Below are positions 39,192 through 52,263 of a DNA stretch of 64,000 bases, piece by piece (the stretch's first letter is position 1; each line of letters begins with the position of its first letter). This DNA is from Labia minor. Its lineage: Eukaryota; Arthropoda; Insecta; Dermaptera; Spongiphoridae. The stretch spans positions 15,606,225 through 15,670,224 of the forward strand of contig OY720347.1 in NCBI GenBank assembly GCA_963082975.1, written 5' to 3'. Position numbers and translations under genes: made by a program. The notes beneath the pieces are model-generated. The model did not search any database and was not told the origin of the DNA. It worked only from the letters and a program-made list of their open reading frames with translations.

Positions 39192-39917
39192 GAGCTGTTC
39201 CCAGGCACAAAACCAACCGACGATTTGAAATAAATTAATTTCCAAACAAAATTATATATATATATATTACTATAATAGATTGTTCAATAAGTTCGCGGAG
39301 CGATAAGATATGATATTGGAAAACCGACGATTGACTGAAAGAGATGTAACAGAGACTTTAGGCATTTCATTGGGTACAGTGAGCAATATTTTGAGTTTCA
39401 AAAAACGATGTGCAAAATGGGTTAGTTTCTTCATTTCATTTCAGTTGCGCGAACTTATTGAACAACATATTATATAATATATAAAGTATATAAACAAAAT
39501 ATTTTTAAAACTTAATTATTAATTAAAATGACTAAATTATATTATCTTGGATTTTATTTTTAGTTTAATTACTCAATTATTAATTACTAATATATTTTAA
39601 GTGAAATATTTTCCGACAATGAATATAAAATTAATTCTTTGTAAACTACCACTTACGGGTTCCGGATATACACCAAAAGTTGATGAATTCATCCTACTGA
39701 TGCATTAAGTAAATTACCAAATTTTATCAAAATCCGTTGAGCCGTTCGAGCTGTATATGGACACATAATGGACAGACGGAAAGATATCATGCTAAAAATA
39801 CTTTTTTCTGCTAACAAAATGTATGATTCGTGGAGGAATGTAAAAATCTCCACATGTGAAATTTAGTGTGAAAACAAAACGTTCCCTTCCTATCGCGTCG
39901 GTCGGTAAAAATACCAA
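39192..39917 (-). mobile_element. Family B Helentron-like element, copy B3 (with mariner insert)
   Basis: The hairpin end is CTGTTCCCAG, a worn form, next to AACCAACCGACG. The other end is CGCGTCGGTCGGTAAAAA. The core block (CCGTTGAGCCGTTCGAGCTG and so on) is present. A small mariner derivative sits at 39278-39467. A related variant starts at 63632 near the right edge of the window. Confidence 0.6.
39278..39467 (+). mobile_element. Mariner deletion derivative, 190 bases
   Basis: Ends GATTGTTCAATAAGTTCGCG and GCGCGAACTTATTGAACAAC are mariner-type inverted repeats, flanked by TA on both sides. Between them 39310-39420 reads MILENRRLTERDVTETLGIS, then LGTVSNIL, the helix-turn-helix region of a mariner transposase. 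The catalytic domain is gone. Confidence 0.75.
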
Positions 39918-40162
39918 ATTTAATAAGAATAAATTTTAATTATACACTCAGAAAAGTTTCCATTTTATTGGTATTTTTGCTGTAGGTGCATTTCAGTTCT
40001 TTCACTATCAACATAAACTTCCTTCTTCTGATCTCTTATTTAAATTACTAGGATTTAAAAATAAAAAGTTTTATATCTGTAATTATATATACATTACTTT
40101 ATTTATAATGATTGTAAAATTAAAATTAATTAACTTTGGAAATTGAATAATTTTTTTTAATT

Positions 40163-43100
40163 TTAAGGCAAAGGAAAAATTTCATCCCAAAATTTCATTC
40201 GTTTTTCATTAAGCCATCCTTTATGCATTTCTAATGATTGATTTCCAATTTCTAGATATTGAGGATTATCTTTCGTTATTGGAGCCCATATATTCGGCCC
40301 CTCTCCATTTGGATTTCTGAAAATAATACATTTTAATTTTAAATATAATACAACCAATTATACATATTTTATATATTATGTTTAATATTTATAAATACCC
40401 GTAAAAAAAGAAATTACTAAATAAGGTGGTGTACGTATCCACCATTTTTGTTTCAGGATCATTTTCTTGGAAAAATGGAAATTTTGACATATAAAATAAA
40501 TACATTAAATCATCATGATGGACCACACCTATGATAAAAAATAAAAAAATTGTTAATATTGTTTATATTAAAAAAAAATAGTGTATTCAATAATATTTAA
40601 AATGTTTCATTTGTTGATCTTCTCTACATTAAATAAGGTATAATATGTAATTTCTAATGATTCATAATCCAAAATCGATTTGGTAGGGTAGATGCCACAT
40701 TTGTCGCCCCTCCAAACATAGAATGTTCAATAAAATATATTTCACTTATTTATTTAACTGATAAATACAAACCCCCCAAACACTATGCATATAAGACTAA
40801 TGCGTCTACGAAGGCTGGGCAAAAAAGGTCTTTTAAGGACAACCAGGTGTAAAAGGCCTATAAGATTACCTATATTGAGATGGGAGGATGAAATGTTCAG
40901 AAATGCAAGGGAGTTGTTCAAGTTGTTGAATTTGAGGAACTGGAGAAAGGTGCTCGGGGAGTGGATGGAGGCCAAGTATAGAGGAGGCCAAACCTCGATT
41001 TGAGCTATAGAGCCATCGAAAAAGAAGAAGATAAATAATACTTTTGAATTATTCAAAAGGGATTTTTTGCATTTTTCAATATATTTCTTAGAATTTTATT
41101 CACAAAGAATTTAAATTTTATAATTTTTTAAAATAAAATTATTTTTTGAGTACGATCTTGGCTTAGTGATAGAAATACATGTCTCTTTATACGAAATTGC
41201 ACTAAACACGAAATTTCTCGCAAATCTTTCAATAAGCATTGTTGATATAAAAAAAATCATACAAACACAAAGTTTTAAAACAGTTTATATCAGTGATGGC
41301 GAACCTATGACCCGTGAGTCAGACCCCATCCAAGCTTTTAAACTGACCCACGCTTTGATTTTTATAAATTTTTAAAAAAATTTCAATGTGGTTCTTAAAA
41401 AAGGTAAGATGATTTTGTGTCCCTAAAGATGATTTTTGCGATCAAACTTTTAATTATTTTCGACCTTTATAAAAAAAAAAAAAAATTAAAATAAAAAAAA
41501 GGTAAAATGATTTTTGCGATCAGACTTTTAAATATTTTCGACTTTTTAATGTTAGTGACCCACGAGCTAGTACTAAAAAAATAATGATCAAAATTTGACC
41601 CACTTCTCAAAAAGGTTCGCCATCACTGGTTTATATTTTGTTCTAAAACCTGTCATCTCTATCAGATTCCCCCCCCCCTCGTTACATTACTATTATTTAT
41701 ATTAATTTATATTTGACAAATTCCAACTTGTATCTTTAGATATATCTGAAAAAGAAATTACAAGAAGAATCAACTTTTGGGTTAAAACAATTTTAGTCAC
41801 TTTAATTGATTTTAAAAAATAAAAATATTGACCTAATTGCCAAAATAAAATTTTTTTAAAAATGTGTAATACCCACTTTAATCTATGGAGTTCAAACATG
41901 CTCGATTACTGAAAAAATTACTAATAAACTAGAGACGATTCAAAAGGCGATGTTAAGAAGCATCCTAAATATTAAAAGAAAAAATTGAATTAAGATTGAA
42001 TATATATACAAAAAAACACACACAATTACACACATAACAAGAGAAATAAGGAAATTAAAATGGAAATGGGCAGGTCACATAGCAAGGCTAAACAACGAAA
42101 GATGAACAAAGGTAGTGACGGAATAGTGGCCTATCGAGGGAAAAAGAAAACAAAGAGAACGCTAAAGATGGTACGATGATATTAAGAAGTTAGCCGGAAA
42201 CGAGTGGGGAAGAACTGCAAGAAAAAGAGAAATTTGGAAAAAATGGGAGAGGCCTATGCCCAAAATTCGCCTGATATAAATGTGGTCTATATAGAGCTGG
42301 GGTCTATTTCAACCTCCAGGGGGTCCACGGCAGCGAATAACAAATTTGGGGGTCCATAAAATGAAAATGGGGGTCTACGGGGGTCTATGGGGTCCAAAAA
42401 AAAATGAATCATAAACAGATTTAAATAAATTTGACAAATAAAACTTCGTGGGCTTAACAATAATAATTCGATTACACTCAAATATATCTTATTTTAAGGA
42501 TAAAAAAATAATATTGTTTAAGTTGTGTACCTTAAAATATTTATAATGGCATTCATACATATTTATAAATACCTAATGGGGTTGAATTGTCTGGTCCATA
42601 TCGCCAACTATATCTTCCTTGAAATGTAAAGTGGTAGGAATATATCGGTGCCTCTGAATGTTCAATCAGTAATTTAGTTGCTCTATATGCCGGAAAATTA
42701 ACGGTATCATCAGAGTACATCTAAAAATAAAATCAATTAAATGATGCTATGTAGAACTAAGATTAATTAATAATTATTATATACATGTCCAAGGGGAGTC
42801 GCAGAATCTTTTGAAATCGGTTCATTATTAAAATAAAATTCCTTCAGCCGAGAAGTGATGATGTCCTTATTTGAATTGTTCTCGTACATAAGAAAAATTG
42901 GATATACATAATTTGAATTTTCATTGAGATCTTTTATTATAGTATCATTCATAACTAAATCTAAAAATCAATTCATTAATTTTAAAATTATAATTAATAA
43001 GGAATAAATTTCAAATATTTACAATATCCTGCATAATCAAATTCATTTAAGTTATGTCCAATGATTACGGGAATATTTTTAGCAAATCGTCCTGAAATAT

Positions 43101-46100
43101 AAGATTGGATCGGTTCTTCAACTAAAAATCGTTCACTCCCATCATTCCTTTCTTTTTCTACAACTGGTCCAATCCAAATAAGTGGATCATCATTCCATTT
43201 CTAAAATATAAATATTAATATGAAATATTAAAGAAAATATATTAATAATTAACATTCAATTTATTTATATTTTAATTATTTTTATCGAAATGTAAGAACA
43301 AGCATAAAAAAATATAGTTTTCCTAAAAATTTTATTTTTATTTAGTATTACACATTTCTTATCATGCAGATATGATATATAAAATCAAATTAATATATTA
43401 TTATTGTTGATGATCAATTTAAAAAAAATAAATAAATCAAAATTCAAGAGTAATTTAAACATATAATTTAAATAAATGAGGAATGTTGAGAGTCGAAGAA
43501 TTTAAGAATTTAACACTTACAGTGAATCCTGTAGAACTATCGATTATTTCTTTGGGAGATTTAGTACGTAGACAGGAAATGATTTCTTCACTTGTAACAT
43601 TAATTGAACAATTCAACAATTCAGCTTGTTTCATAAATATTTCTTGAGGATTTCTAGTCAGTGTAAAGTCAACCACTGCAGCACCACTCATTGCAATAGC
43701 TTGTTTAAATAATCCTTTAAAAATAACAATAAAAAATAAAGTGAAATACAAGGGAAAATTTTTTTTTTTTTAAATTTACAAGTTTGTCAATTTCTTACAA
43801 ACCCTCAATTTCCAAGTTATTGAACAAGAACACTCATAAGAGTTTATGTATTTTTGCATAACTTTAATTAATTATATTTCTTAAACGGTGTGGTAAAAAA
43901 ATCTGATTTTTTTTTCTATAGATGTATTTAATTATAATCTTTCGAATAAATATAAAAAATATAGGGTCAAGTTTAAGTCATTTGGGTCACAAACTACCTT
44001 AATATACATATTATTTATTATAAAATATTATATAATAAAAAATTATAGTAATGAGGATAATAATAATTTTGAACCTTGGGACATTGGAGAGACTAAATGA
44101 AGTGTTGCACTGTATCCGCCAACGCTGTAGCCTCCTAAAGTTACTTTTTCAGGATCTCCTCCAAATGAAGCAATATTATCTCTTACCCAACGCAAGACGG
44201 CTACTTGATCTTTGAGTCCCTGATTTCCAGGTAATATTTCATCTCCACTACTTAAAAATCCTATAAAAATAAATGAAATATTAATTTCTAACAAAATGAA
44301 TATTAACAATTATTTTCAAACAGATGATTAAATAAATCTTTTTAAAATTATTATTTTATCTAATACAGTTTATTCCCTTTTTAGAAAATCAATAATAATT
44401 ATTTAATATATAATTATCAATAGTTTTATGAAAATCAATCATTCAATTTATTATTAGCTTTGAAATATGAGAATATTCTAAAAAAAAAATAAAAAATATT
44501 AAAACATGGTTTTATAATTATTTTAAATTAAAATTATAGTTATCATTGAAATATGTGACTATTATTTATATGATAAATCTTTTAATACGTTTTGATTAGA
44601 ACTCTTAAATTAATGATTTGTAGTCGAGAGATTTAGCTATTTTATTGATAAAGTTATTTGCATGTTAAAATATACAAATATGCATACATATTACGATTTA
44701 TGTCATTACTCTTCATTTTAATTCAACGACCCTAAACCTCAAAATGGGTTTAAAAAATCCTCTTTTTCTTTTGTTTGTTGATTTATATTGGTGGTATAAA
44801 TAATAAATTAAAAATATATAAATTAGAAAATATTCATTTTTCATTGATTATAATACTTAATGAACAAAATTAAATAAGATATTATAAGTATGATAAAAGG
44901 CTAGTTGTAATCTAGATAATTGAATCTTAAAAATTTATTCATTTTGAAAGTTTTTATGCTAAATAAATTTTGAGTACTCTTCATCGAAAAGATAAAAAAT
45001 AAATTTATTCTAAATGTTGAGAAGTCGGATATTTCAAATGTATGTGTGTTAAATCACAACCAGAAATAATTCTTAATCTAAATGTTGTTAGAGTTTCTTT
45101 ATAATTAAATTAAAAATGTTATCTGTTCAAATTAAAATTTTTAAATATGTACTATCATTCTATTTCTTTCTGGTTCATTTTAATATTTTGATAAAATAAT
45201 TATGAAAATAATTTTTTAATTTTTACTATCTCGCCACATGTGTGTATGTATGTAGATCTGATTAGACAAAAACGGTTTGAGCTAGAATAATGAAATTTGG
45301 TATACGTGCATTATTCAAAATTCGTAGTTTTCTATCAACTTTTGAGAAATGTAGCTCAACCGGAAGAGGGTCATTACCTACAACGTTTTGATTTTTCTTC
45401 CTCTAAAGTGACCGTAAAAATAAAGATATATGTTTGATAGTTTTTGCTATATATAGAATTTCAGCTTGATTGAATTGCTGAAAGTACCAGAATTAATTTT
45501 TTAACACTGCAAATCTCACGCGCCATCACGTGACGTGTTGCCATCAACAAAGAGCCAAACATGTGCTGGTTTAATAAATATTATTTAATAATTTTATTTT
45601 ATAATTTATAATTAATTAAATTTAATTTAAATATAATATATTATGTTATTTAGTCCAATTCAAATTGCGAGATAGTCGAGTGGAGACACTCCAGCTTATT
45701 TACCTAAAACTCCTAATCTATAATTAGAAGTTACAAGAACAACATCCCGGTCAAGCATATATTCAGCACCAAATAAATCACTTCGGCCATAAAAAAACAG
45801 CCAAGCGCCAGGATGAAAAAATACGAACACCGGCTTGTTAGATGAATTCGATAACTGTATAGAATATAGAATCAAAATTATTGAAAATAAATGATAATTA
45901 AATTAAAGCAAACTAAAAAAAAAACAAAAACTTTACATCTGTAGTATAAACATTTAGATAAAGGCAATCTTCATTGGTTGGTATTTCATCTCCAAATTGT
46001 GGACAGGCAGGAGCATCATTTGTTGCATTAATTACCCCTTCCCAGGAGTCAGGAGGTTCTGGAGCCTTGTATAAAAAGTATTATTCATTTTCTAATTATG

Positions 46101-46313
46101 AATAAAATTAAATTTAAATATTTAACTCACCTGAAATCTAAGCTCGCCAAGAGGTGGTTTAGCATAGCGAATACCCCGAAAAGAGTAAATAGTCTTTTTA
46201 AGTCTGCTAGTAGTTGTATTCCCTTCAATTTTACCATACGTTGTTTGAACTATCGGACCACCATAAGTACCATAGATTAAATTGATTAAGATTAATGAAC
46301 AAATAACCTTCAT
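40163..46313 (-). CDS. Secreted type-B carboxylesterase 1 (542 aa, 10 exons)
   Basis: Exons on minus: 46313-46131, 46065-45937, 45854-45704, 44260-44075, 43714-43521, 43200-43023, 42960-42785, 42720-42573, 40528-40399, 40316-40163; 1,629 bases, 542 codons plus stop. Residues 1-18 form a signal peptide. Family signs: YSFRGIRYAKPPLGELRF, the disulfide loop C82 to C95 (EDCLYLNVY), an oxyanion motif HPGAW in place of the usual HGGG, nucleophile S200 in GGYSVGG, E334 in NLNEFDYAG and H452 in GVVHHDDLMYLF. The catalytic triad is therefore complete. Such enzymes hydrolyse esters (detoxification, lipid, hormone or venom roles); the substrate cannot be told. The paralogue at 56068-60966 has the same exon layout. 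Intron 8 is swollen to 2 kb by LINE and hAT debris, and a family A element ends about 8 bases from the exon 3 donor. Confidence 0.93.
40785..41003 (+). mobile_element. LINE 3' fragment in intron 8 of esterase 1
   Basis: A 72-codon frame with RLPILRWEDEMFRNARELF and NWRKVLGEWMEAKYRGG, the C-terminal tail of an RTE-like reverse transcriptase ORF. It is antisense to the esterase gene. Confidence 0.55.
41291..41628. mobile_element. hAT MITE, 338 bases, in intron 8 of esterase 1
   Basis: Perfect ends CAGTGATGGCGAACCT and AGGTTCGCCATCACTG and a perfect 8-base duplication GTTTATAT (41283-41290 and 41629-41636). Inside, a GATTTTTGCGATCA-containing segment is repeated. No coding capacity. Confidence 0.92.
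41868..42280 (+). mobile_element. LINE (RTE-like) C-terminal fragment
   Basis: Broken translation gives KLKWKWAGHIARLNNERW, TEWWPIEGKRK, WYDDIKKLAGNEWGRTAR and a final WKKWERP, the usual C-terminal block of RTE-type elements. It differs from the LINE at 803-1573, so two lineages are present. Confidence 0.65.
42290..42400. repeat. GGGGTCC-rich hAT-like remnant
   Basis: Repeated GGGGTCTA and GGGGGTCCA motifs resemble subterminal parts of the hAT families seen elsewhere here, but no ends were found. Confidence 0.3.
44261..45220 (-). other. Intron 3 of esterase 1, part without recognised elements
   Basis: AT-rich intron sequence between exon 4 and the family A insertion. No gene or repeat recognised. 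Confidence 0.45.
45221..45696 (+). mobile_element. Family A Helentron-like element, copy A2
   Basis: Left end TTTTACTATCTCGCCAC, right end GCGAGATAGTC with the hairpin GGAGACACTCC. Shorter core than A1 with the microsatellite nearly lost. It lies in intron 3 of esterase 1 and its hairpin end stops about 8 bases from the exon 3 splice donor. Confidence 0.65.
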
Positions 46314-46849
46314 GATTGAATGGTTTATCTCGTTAAGAATCGAATGTAAAATTTACGCTTTTATAAGTACTTTAGCAATGGAGGGAGATACTCCCCTCCA
46401 AGAAATAATCATCATAAAAACTGACTACAACTTAATAGATAAAATATTATAATTATATTATAATTTTAATGAAATTTTGAATAAAATGCAAAATTAAATC
46501 AATGAAAGATATTTTCGATATGTACATAAATTTAAAAACGACTTTTTAAAACCTGTTCGTTTAATAAATTAGTGATGAGAAAATTTATTAAGAAAATAAC
46601 AATTCTCATTTAATTCCCATATATAAAAAATACAAGTAAAATATTACTTATTAATAAGTGAATCAATGAAAAAGGTACAAGAATAAGAATTTTAATTTTT
46701 AGGGTATAAATTTTAACTTCCTTTTGAAATTTTTATTATATCAGAAATCTGTTTGAATTCAAAATGAATTTATTTTTTAAAATAATAGAAATATAGATTT
46801 GTTCTGAATTTCTTTTTTTCAAAAAAATTATGTTGAAATAAAAACTAAC

Positions 46850-46881
46850 AATACCTCCCTTACTATCGTCGGTCGGTAAAA
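46850..46881 (-). repeat. Family B tail fragment
   Basis: ACTATCGTCGGTCGGTAAAA preceded by CCTCCCTT, identical to the tails of the full family B copies. Only the tail is present, upstream of esterase 1. Confidence 0.55.
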
Positions 46882-46938
46882 ATGGAAAATTATTTTTTCA
46901 GATATAAGTGTTAATATATATAGTTAACTTATATACTC

Positions 46939-47186
46939 AGTGATGTTTTGGTAAAATAAGAAGTAAGGGAACGCATAGTGGAAGCAAAAAAATCCTATTT
47001 TCAGCAAACTATTTTTTTCCATATAAGTTTTTATTTTTTCTTATTTTTACTATACAAAATATTTACGAACACAAAAAAAAAGAAATTCTAACAGTAGATT
47101 TAAGTGGGGGTTGTCGGGTCATGAAAAAGTACTGGAAGGCGTTCCGGTTCTAAAAAATGTAAGGGAACGTCGTTCCCCCGCGTTTA
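46939..47186. mobile_element. hAT-like MITE, second copy of the 7921-8172 element
   Basis: Begins CAGTGATGTTTTGGTAAAAT and follows 7921-8172 closely through GGTTGTCGGGTCATGAAAAA to CGTTCCCCCGCG, where the match stops; the right end seems lost. Confidence 0.6.
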
Positions 47187-48180
47187 TAATAATCAGACTC
47201 GATTTATCATCTTAAATAAAAAGAAAATCAAAAACATCTGCAAATTGAAATATAACAATTAAAATTCATTGAATGTACCTGATACCTGACGTTAATAATA
47301 AATCTAATAAACCAATGAAATAATTTATGTTTCAATTAAATGATAATATAGGGAAAATAATCCAGTAAAGAATTGATAATGAATGAATTGAATAAATGAT
47401 AATATAAGGAAAATATAACAATATAGTAATTTTATATTATTTTGAAGCTTAACTTTACATTAAAACCAGTATATTTTAAATATATAAGAATATTAGAATA
47501 ATAAAAGATGATGGGAAATAAACAAAAGGCCTTAAAACAATTAAAAATTAAAAAAATATGAATTAATTTCTGATGGGGGATTAAAAGAAAGAAAGTTAAA
47601 ATATGAAATGGAGTAAATAGGAAAATAACCTTATGTTAGGGAAAAACCAATCTAAAATGACGTCTTTCTTCTTTCTCTTTCTAAATTTCTAAAATGGCAA
47701 TGTCAACATTCAACGACCCTCTCAAGGTTGTATATATATAAATATTTATTGCAGATACTGGCACTGACTTAACAACTCCCCTGAATATTAAAAAAAAATC
47801 TTATAATTAAGAGCTTCTGAAACTTAACAAAGATTTTCAAAAAATTATGAAATAATAATTATTCAGGAATTGATTCCAAAATACTTCCCTGTTTGGAATT
47901 TGACATTTAATTGCATTAAAGTAAATTATACTCAAGGTGATATGTAAATTAAGAGCAGTATCTTAACCTCTAGGAATCGGTTGGGGATTCCTAAATAAAA
48001 TTATTCTTAAACCTTATATGTTTTGTATTTTTGTATCTTAGCTTATTATATCTGGTCAGTGTCCACTCCAGTCTTCTCTGATTCTTCACCTCCTCCTTAG
48101 GAATATTTACTTTTAATGCGCAAAATACCATCTAATAGAAATATAAAAAATGAAATTCTATTGATAAAAAAAACATAACC
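47187..48180. other. No gene recognised
   Basis: AT-rich intergenic DNA between the two esterase genes. No frame or repeat family was recognised. Confidence 0.45.
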
Positions 48181-48436
48181 CTGGGGATAAGTAGGGCGCC
48201 AATGTACTAAAACCAATTTTTTTCTAAAATCTATAATAATCTATAGTATGTCTTTGCTTAATTGAGTGTGTGTGGGTGTGTAATGTGTATATGTTATTTG
48301 GTAGTCCATTAAATAAATTATTATATTATGTGAGTATTTATGAAATTAGATTATTACAAAAATTAAGGGGGCGCAAGAATTTTTTTAAAAAAAGGGGGGC
48401 GCCGGTGCAGAAAGGTTGGAAACCACTGTGTTATGG
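48181..48436. mobile_element. Worn hAT-like MITE
   Basis: The right side GGTTGGAAACCACTG is a hAT-type end, with GGGGGCGC motifs before it. The left side has GGGCGCCAATGTAC but no clear end. No duplication found. Confidence 0.4.
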
Positions 48437-48441
48437 AAAAA

Positions 48442-49138
48442 AAAACAACATATTTGTATATTTGGCTAATAAACATACTTTTTAAACTTGAAACTTGAAA
48501 AAAATAAGAACCAATGAAATTAAATCAAACTGGAGACGTTTCAAACTATAAAATAAAAAACATCAACATAAAAAATTCAACCTGCGATTGAAAAATATGT
48601 ATCGGAATACCCTTTTACTAATAAATAAATGAAACTACTTTAAAATTAACTCCATCGCAACTTAAATTCATAAAAAATATAAAAAATAAACAGAGAAGAT
48701 GAAAATAAAATCAATGAATAGAAAGCAAATAAAAACGAAATAAAAATAAAAACTGAAGAAGAATTAATAAACCAAGAAAATAATTTGATTGATGAAGAAA
48801 TTTTTTTAAATTTATGAAAAGATGAAGAAAAAGGTTTCTTTTATTCAAAAATTGATTAAATTAAAAGAAATATTAATAGTCAAAATATTAAAAATGTTAA
48901 AAGAAATTTTGAAAATAAAAGAATAACAACTATTTATAAGATTATAAAGAAAAAAATACAAAAATTCAGAAATTGACATCGAAAAGATGTATGAACTCAG
49001 ATGCGCAACCCTAACTATTTCTTGAATAATAGGCTTATTAAATACTTCTATAAACATATTTATTTGTGGTTTTAAATAAAAATTTATGATACAAGATAGT
49101 TTAAATTGTTCTAAGGACTAATCAAACATTAAAAAAAT
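48442..49138. other. No gene recognised
   Basis: AT-rich low-complexity DNA with lysine- and asparagine-like short frames in both directions; none resembles a protein. Confidence 0.45.
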
Positions 49139-49576
49139 CTGGAGTGTCTCCACTCGACTATCTCGCAATTTGAATTGTATTAAATGACATATATTATATT
49201 TAAATTAAATGTAATTAATTAAATTATAAATTAAAATTAAAAAATAATATGTATTAAAACAGCGCGTGTTTGGCTCTTTTTTGATGGCATCACGTCACGT
49301 GCTGGCGCGTGATTTGCAGTGTTAAAAAATTAATTCCGGTACTTTCAGAGGTTCAATCAATCAAGCTGAAATTCTATATTTAGCAGTTTTATACAATTTT
49401 TAATCACGTGAAAAACTATCAAACATATATCTTTTTTTTTACGGTCACTTTAGAGGAAAAAAATCAAAACGTTGTAGGTAATGACCCTCTTCCGGTTGAG
49501 CTACATTTCTCAAAAGTTGATCGAAAACTACGAATTTTGAATAATGCCCGTGTAACAAATGGCGAGATAGCAAAAA
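49139..49576 (-). mobile_element. Family A Helentron-like element, copy A3
   Basis: Left hairpin CTGGAGTGTCTCCACTCG next to ACTATCTCGC; right end GGCGAGATAGCAAAAA. Contains the CACGTCACGTG block (E-box CACGTG at 49296-49301). Confidence 0.65.
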
Positions 49577-49669
49577 TTAATTTCTGCGGTTATTGATTAA
49601 ATATTGATAAAAATTATAACCTATGTTCAAATAGAAGAATATAAGAATTGTCATATAATGTAATACTAA

Positions 49670-50552
49670 TAGGTTCAGCCAATTTTGAATTTATAACGTC
49701 AGTTTTTTGGACAAACAAAAATGCATGATAAATTCTAAAATCACTTTTGGATTCTAGAGGTCATGAAACGTGAAGATAGGCAAAAATTTTTAAATTCAGA
49801 ACAATTTGCACTCAAAAACCTTTTTTTATATATTTAAATTTATATTTCTGATTTTCACAAACTAAAAAAAAAACTTTTCTTTTTTGATCCTTTTAAGGCC
49901 AAAGATACTCTTAGCAAGTAGCTTATAAGATGTCCTTTTGTTCCTAGAGGAAGGGGCTGTCAGCTTCTAAAAGCAAACAAAAAACAGGACCCCAATGGAA
50001 TTATTTCTTTTTGAATTTATTCTCATTAATTGAAGAATTCATCGTGCAGTCACGTACAAAATATAATTTTTCATCCCGTCAAAACGGCCATTCTGGGAAA
50101 AATTGTACATGCGAAGCCATTAAGGCGTTTATTTAAAGCTTTTAAAAATAAGAAAATAAAAACCGAAAGCTCGTAAGTTTAAATCATTATTCTTAAGGTG
50201 CATTAAATTTTTATTAGTTCTCATCGTATTTATTTTTCCCTTGATTAATTTGAAATTTGCATAAATGTGTTGGTTATTCTTTTCATTATGTTTCAATATT
50301 TTGTTTGTTTCTTTCATTTTGCCATGAAAATAAATTTATACTCATTGTCATTTACTAGAATGTAAAAACGGAAAACTCCACTGTGTGTGTTTGACAGTTG
50401 CATTTATTTCTTAAAAAAATGTTTTAGAATTTTAGAATTTGTAGGTAACAACACCTTGCCCGGGGAGCAGGTAATATGCGATTTATAAAAAATAAAGAAT
50501 TAACATGAATAAATATAATTTTTACTTCATCAAAAACAGTCATTCTTGAAAT
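49670..50552. repeat. Unclassified repeat-rich region
   Basis: GGTTCAGCCAATTTTGAATT and the following CATGAAACG block recur near 63090-63180. Two related AAAACGGCCATTCT / AAAACAGTCATTCT segments lie at 50080 and 50530. Probably debris of one more element family, borders unknown. Confidence 0.35.
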
Positions 50553-50662
50553 AAGCGGGAGTGTCCTCCCCTAGACTTTCCCGCATATAAATAGGTATAA
50601 AGAGTTGTGAATGAATATTTAGAATGTAATAAAGCGCTACTTCCGGTTAACTGATATTTTAA

Positions 50663-51199
50663 ATGTAAAAAAAAAACAGATATGGATATAATAAAAATAT
50701 TTTTAATTTTATTTTATTTATAATATATAAGGGCTGGCTGTGACGTCATGAAGTGCTGGGTGACGTCATATAATTTTAAATTAAGAAAAAACTAATGAAG
50801 ATGATTTTTCTCGAGGATAAAACCAATACAAAGTGCATAACACGTGGAGATATGCCTTCACGTGAAATTTGATATGAAAATAACCCTTCACTTCCTCTCT
50901 TCGATCGGCAATACTAGCACTTCCGGTTTCCGGATTTGCACCAAAAGTTGATCAATTCATCCTACTGATGTATTAAGTAAATATACTAAATTTCATCAAA
51001 ATCCGTTGAGCCGTTCAGGCTGTACACATCTATACGGACGGACGGACAGACGGACAGACGGACGGACAGACATCATGCTAAAAATACTTTTTTCTGTTAA
51101 GAAAATGCATGATTCGTGGAGATATGTACCTAAAAATATCCATAGGTGAAATTTGGTGTGAAAACAATACCTCCCTTACTATCGTCGGTCGGTAAAAAA
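50663..51199 (-). mobile_element. Family B Helentron-like element, copy B5
   Basis: The core and tail (ATCGTCGGTCGGTAAAAAA) are complete; the hairpin head is missing at the junction with family C. It carries two TGACGTCA palindromes (50741-50748 and 50761-50768) and a GACGGACGGACAGACGG run. Confidence 0.6.
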
Positions 51200-51486
51200 G
51201 AAACGCTACTTGTATAGGTAAAATGTCACTTCCGGTAGTCAGATCATGATGAAATTTGGTATCTCAATTTTTTTCATATTTTTAAATCTATATACAAAAT
51301 AGGAAGCAAATATCTCTCGTACTTTACTTGAAAGGTAAACGCAACCAGTGTAGGTAAAGTACCACTTCCGGTTAACCGATTTTGACGAAATTTTGATAGA
51401 AATCTACAAACTGTGAATAATATCGGTGTACCAAATTTCGAAGTCCTAGCTTGATTAGTTTTTGAGTAAATTTGCTTACAGACATT

Positions 51487-51543
51487 ACATTCATACATAC
51501 ATACATACATACATACATACATACATACATACATACATACATA
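51487..51543. repeat. CATA tetranucleotide microsatellite
   Basis: About 14 units of CATA within family C, followed by a short CA run. The same position in families A and B holds TG or GACG runs. Confidence 0.8.
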
Positions 51544-51778
51544 CACACACACAGACATAATTCGAAAAATGGTATTTTCCGACTCAGGGAGGTCTAAAAC
51601 GTCAAGATCTATCAAAATCTCGAAGTCGAAATTTTTGACGATTCCAATACTTCCCTTATACGAAGTATGCGGGAAAGTAAAAAAATGGCCAGACGACTGT
51701 GAAAATGAAGCCGAAGATTTGCTATTTTTTTCTTAGTGTGACATTGTTTCACAATTTCCCCTCCTTGCCAGATAAATA

Positions 51779-52221
51779 AGCTGGAGTGTCTCCACTCGAC
51801 TATGTCGCAAATATGAAATGGATTAAATAACATATTTAAATTAAATTTAATTAATTAAATTATAAATTAAAATCAATAAATATTTATTAAACCAGCGCAT
51901 GTTTTGCTCTTTGATGATGGCACCACGTCACGTGTTGGTGCGTGAGATTTGCAGTGTTACAAAATTAATTCTGATACTTTCAGCAATTCAATCAAGCTGA
52001 AATTCTATATATAGCAGTTTTATACAATTTTTAAACATGTGAAAAACTATCAAACATATATCTTTATTTTTACGGTCAGTTAAGAGGAAAAGAATCACAT
52101 CGTTGTAGGTAATGGTTGAGCTACATTTCTCAAAAGTTGATACAAAACTATAAATTTTGAATAATGCCCGTATACCAAATTTCATTATTCTAGCTCAAAC
52201 CGTTTTTGTGTAATCTTGTCT

Positions 52222-52263
<42 letters not shown>

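Larger units (their letters stand above)
50553..51684 (-). mobile_element. Family C Helentron-like element, interrupted by family B
   Basis: The hairpin GGGAGTGTCCTCCC (50557-50570) is followed by ACTTTCCCGC (50575-50584). The far end is GCGGGAAAGT (51669-51678) and an A-run. Between them are the ACTTCCGGTTAACCGATTTT block and a CATA microsatellite (51487-51543). Family B occupies 50663-51199 inside it. Family C's ends align with family A's but with matched changes in the paired parts. Confidence 0.6.

Noticed and set aside
51487-51543. CRISPR-like array
   Set aside because: The repeat is a simple tetranucleotide without spacers, in a eukaryotic genome.
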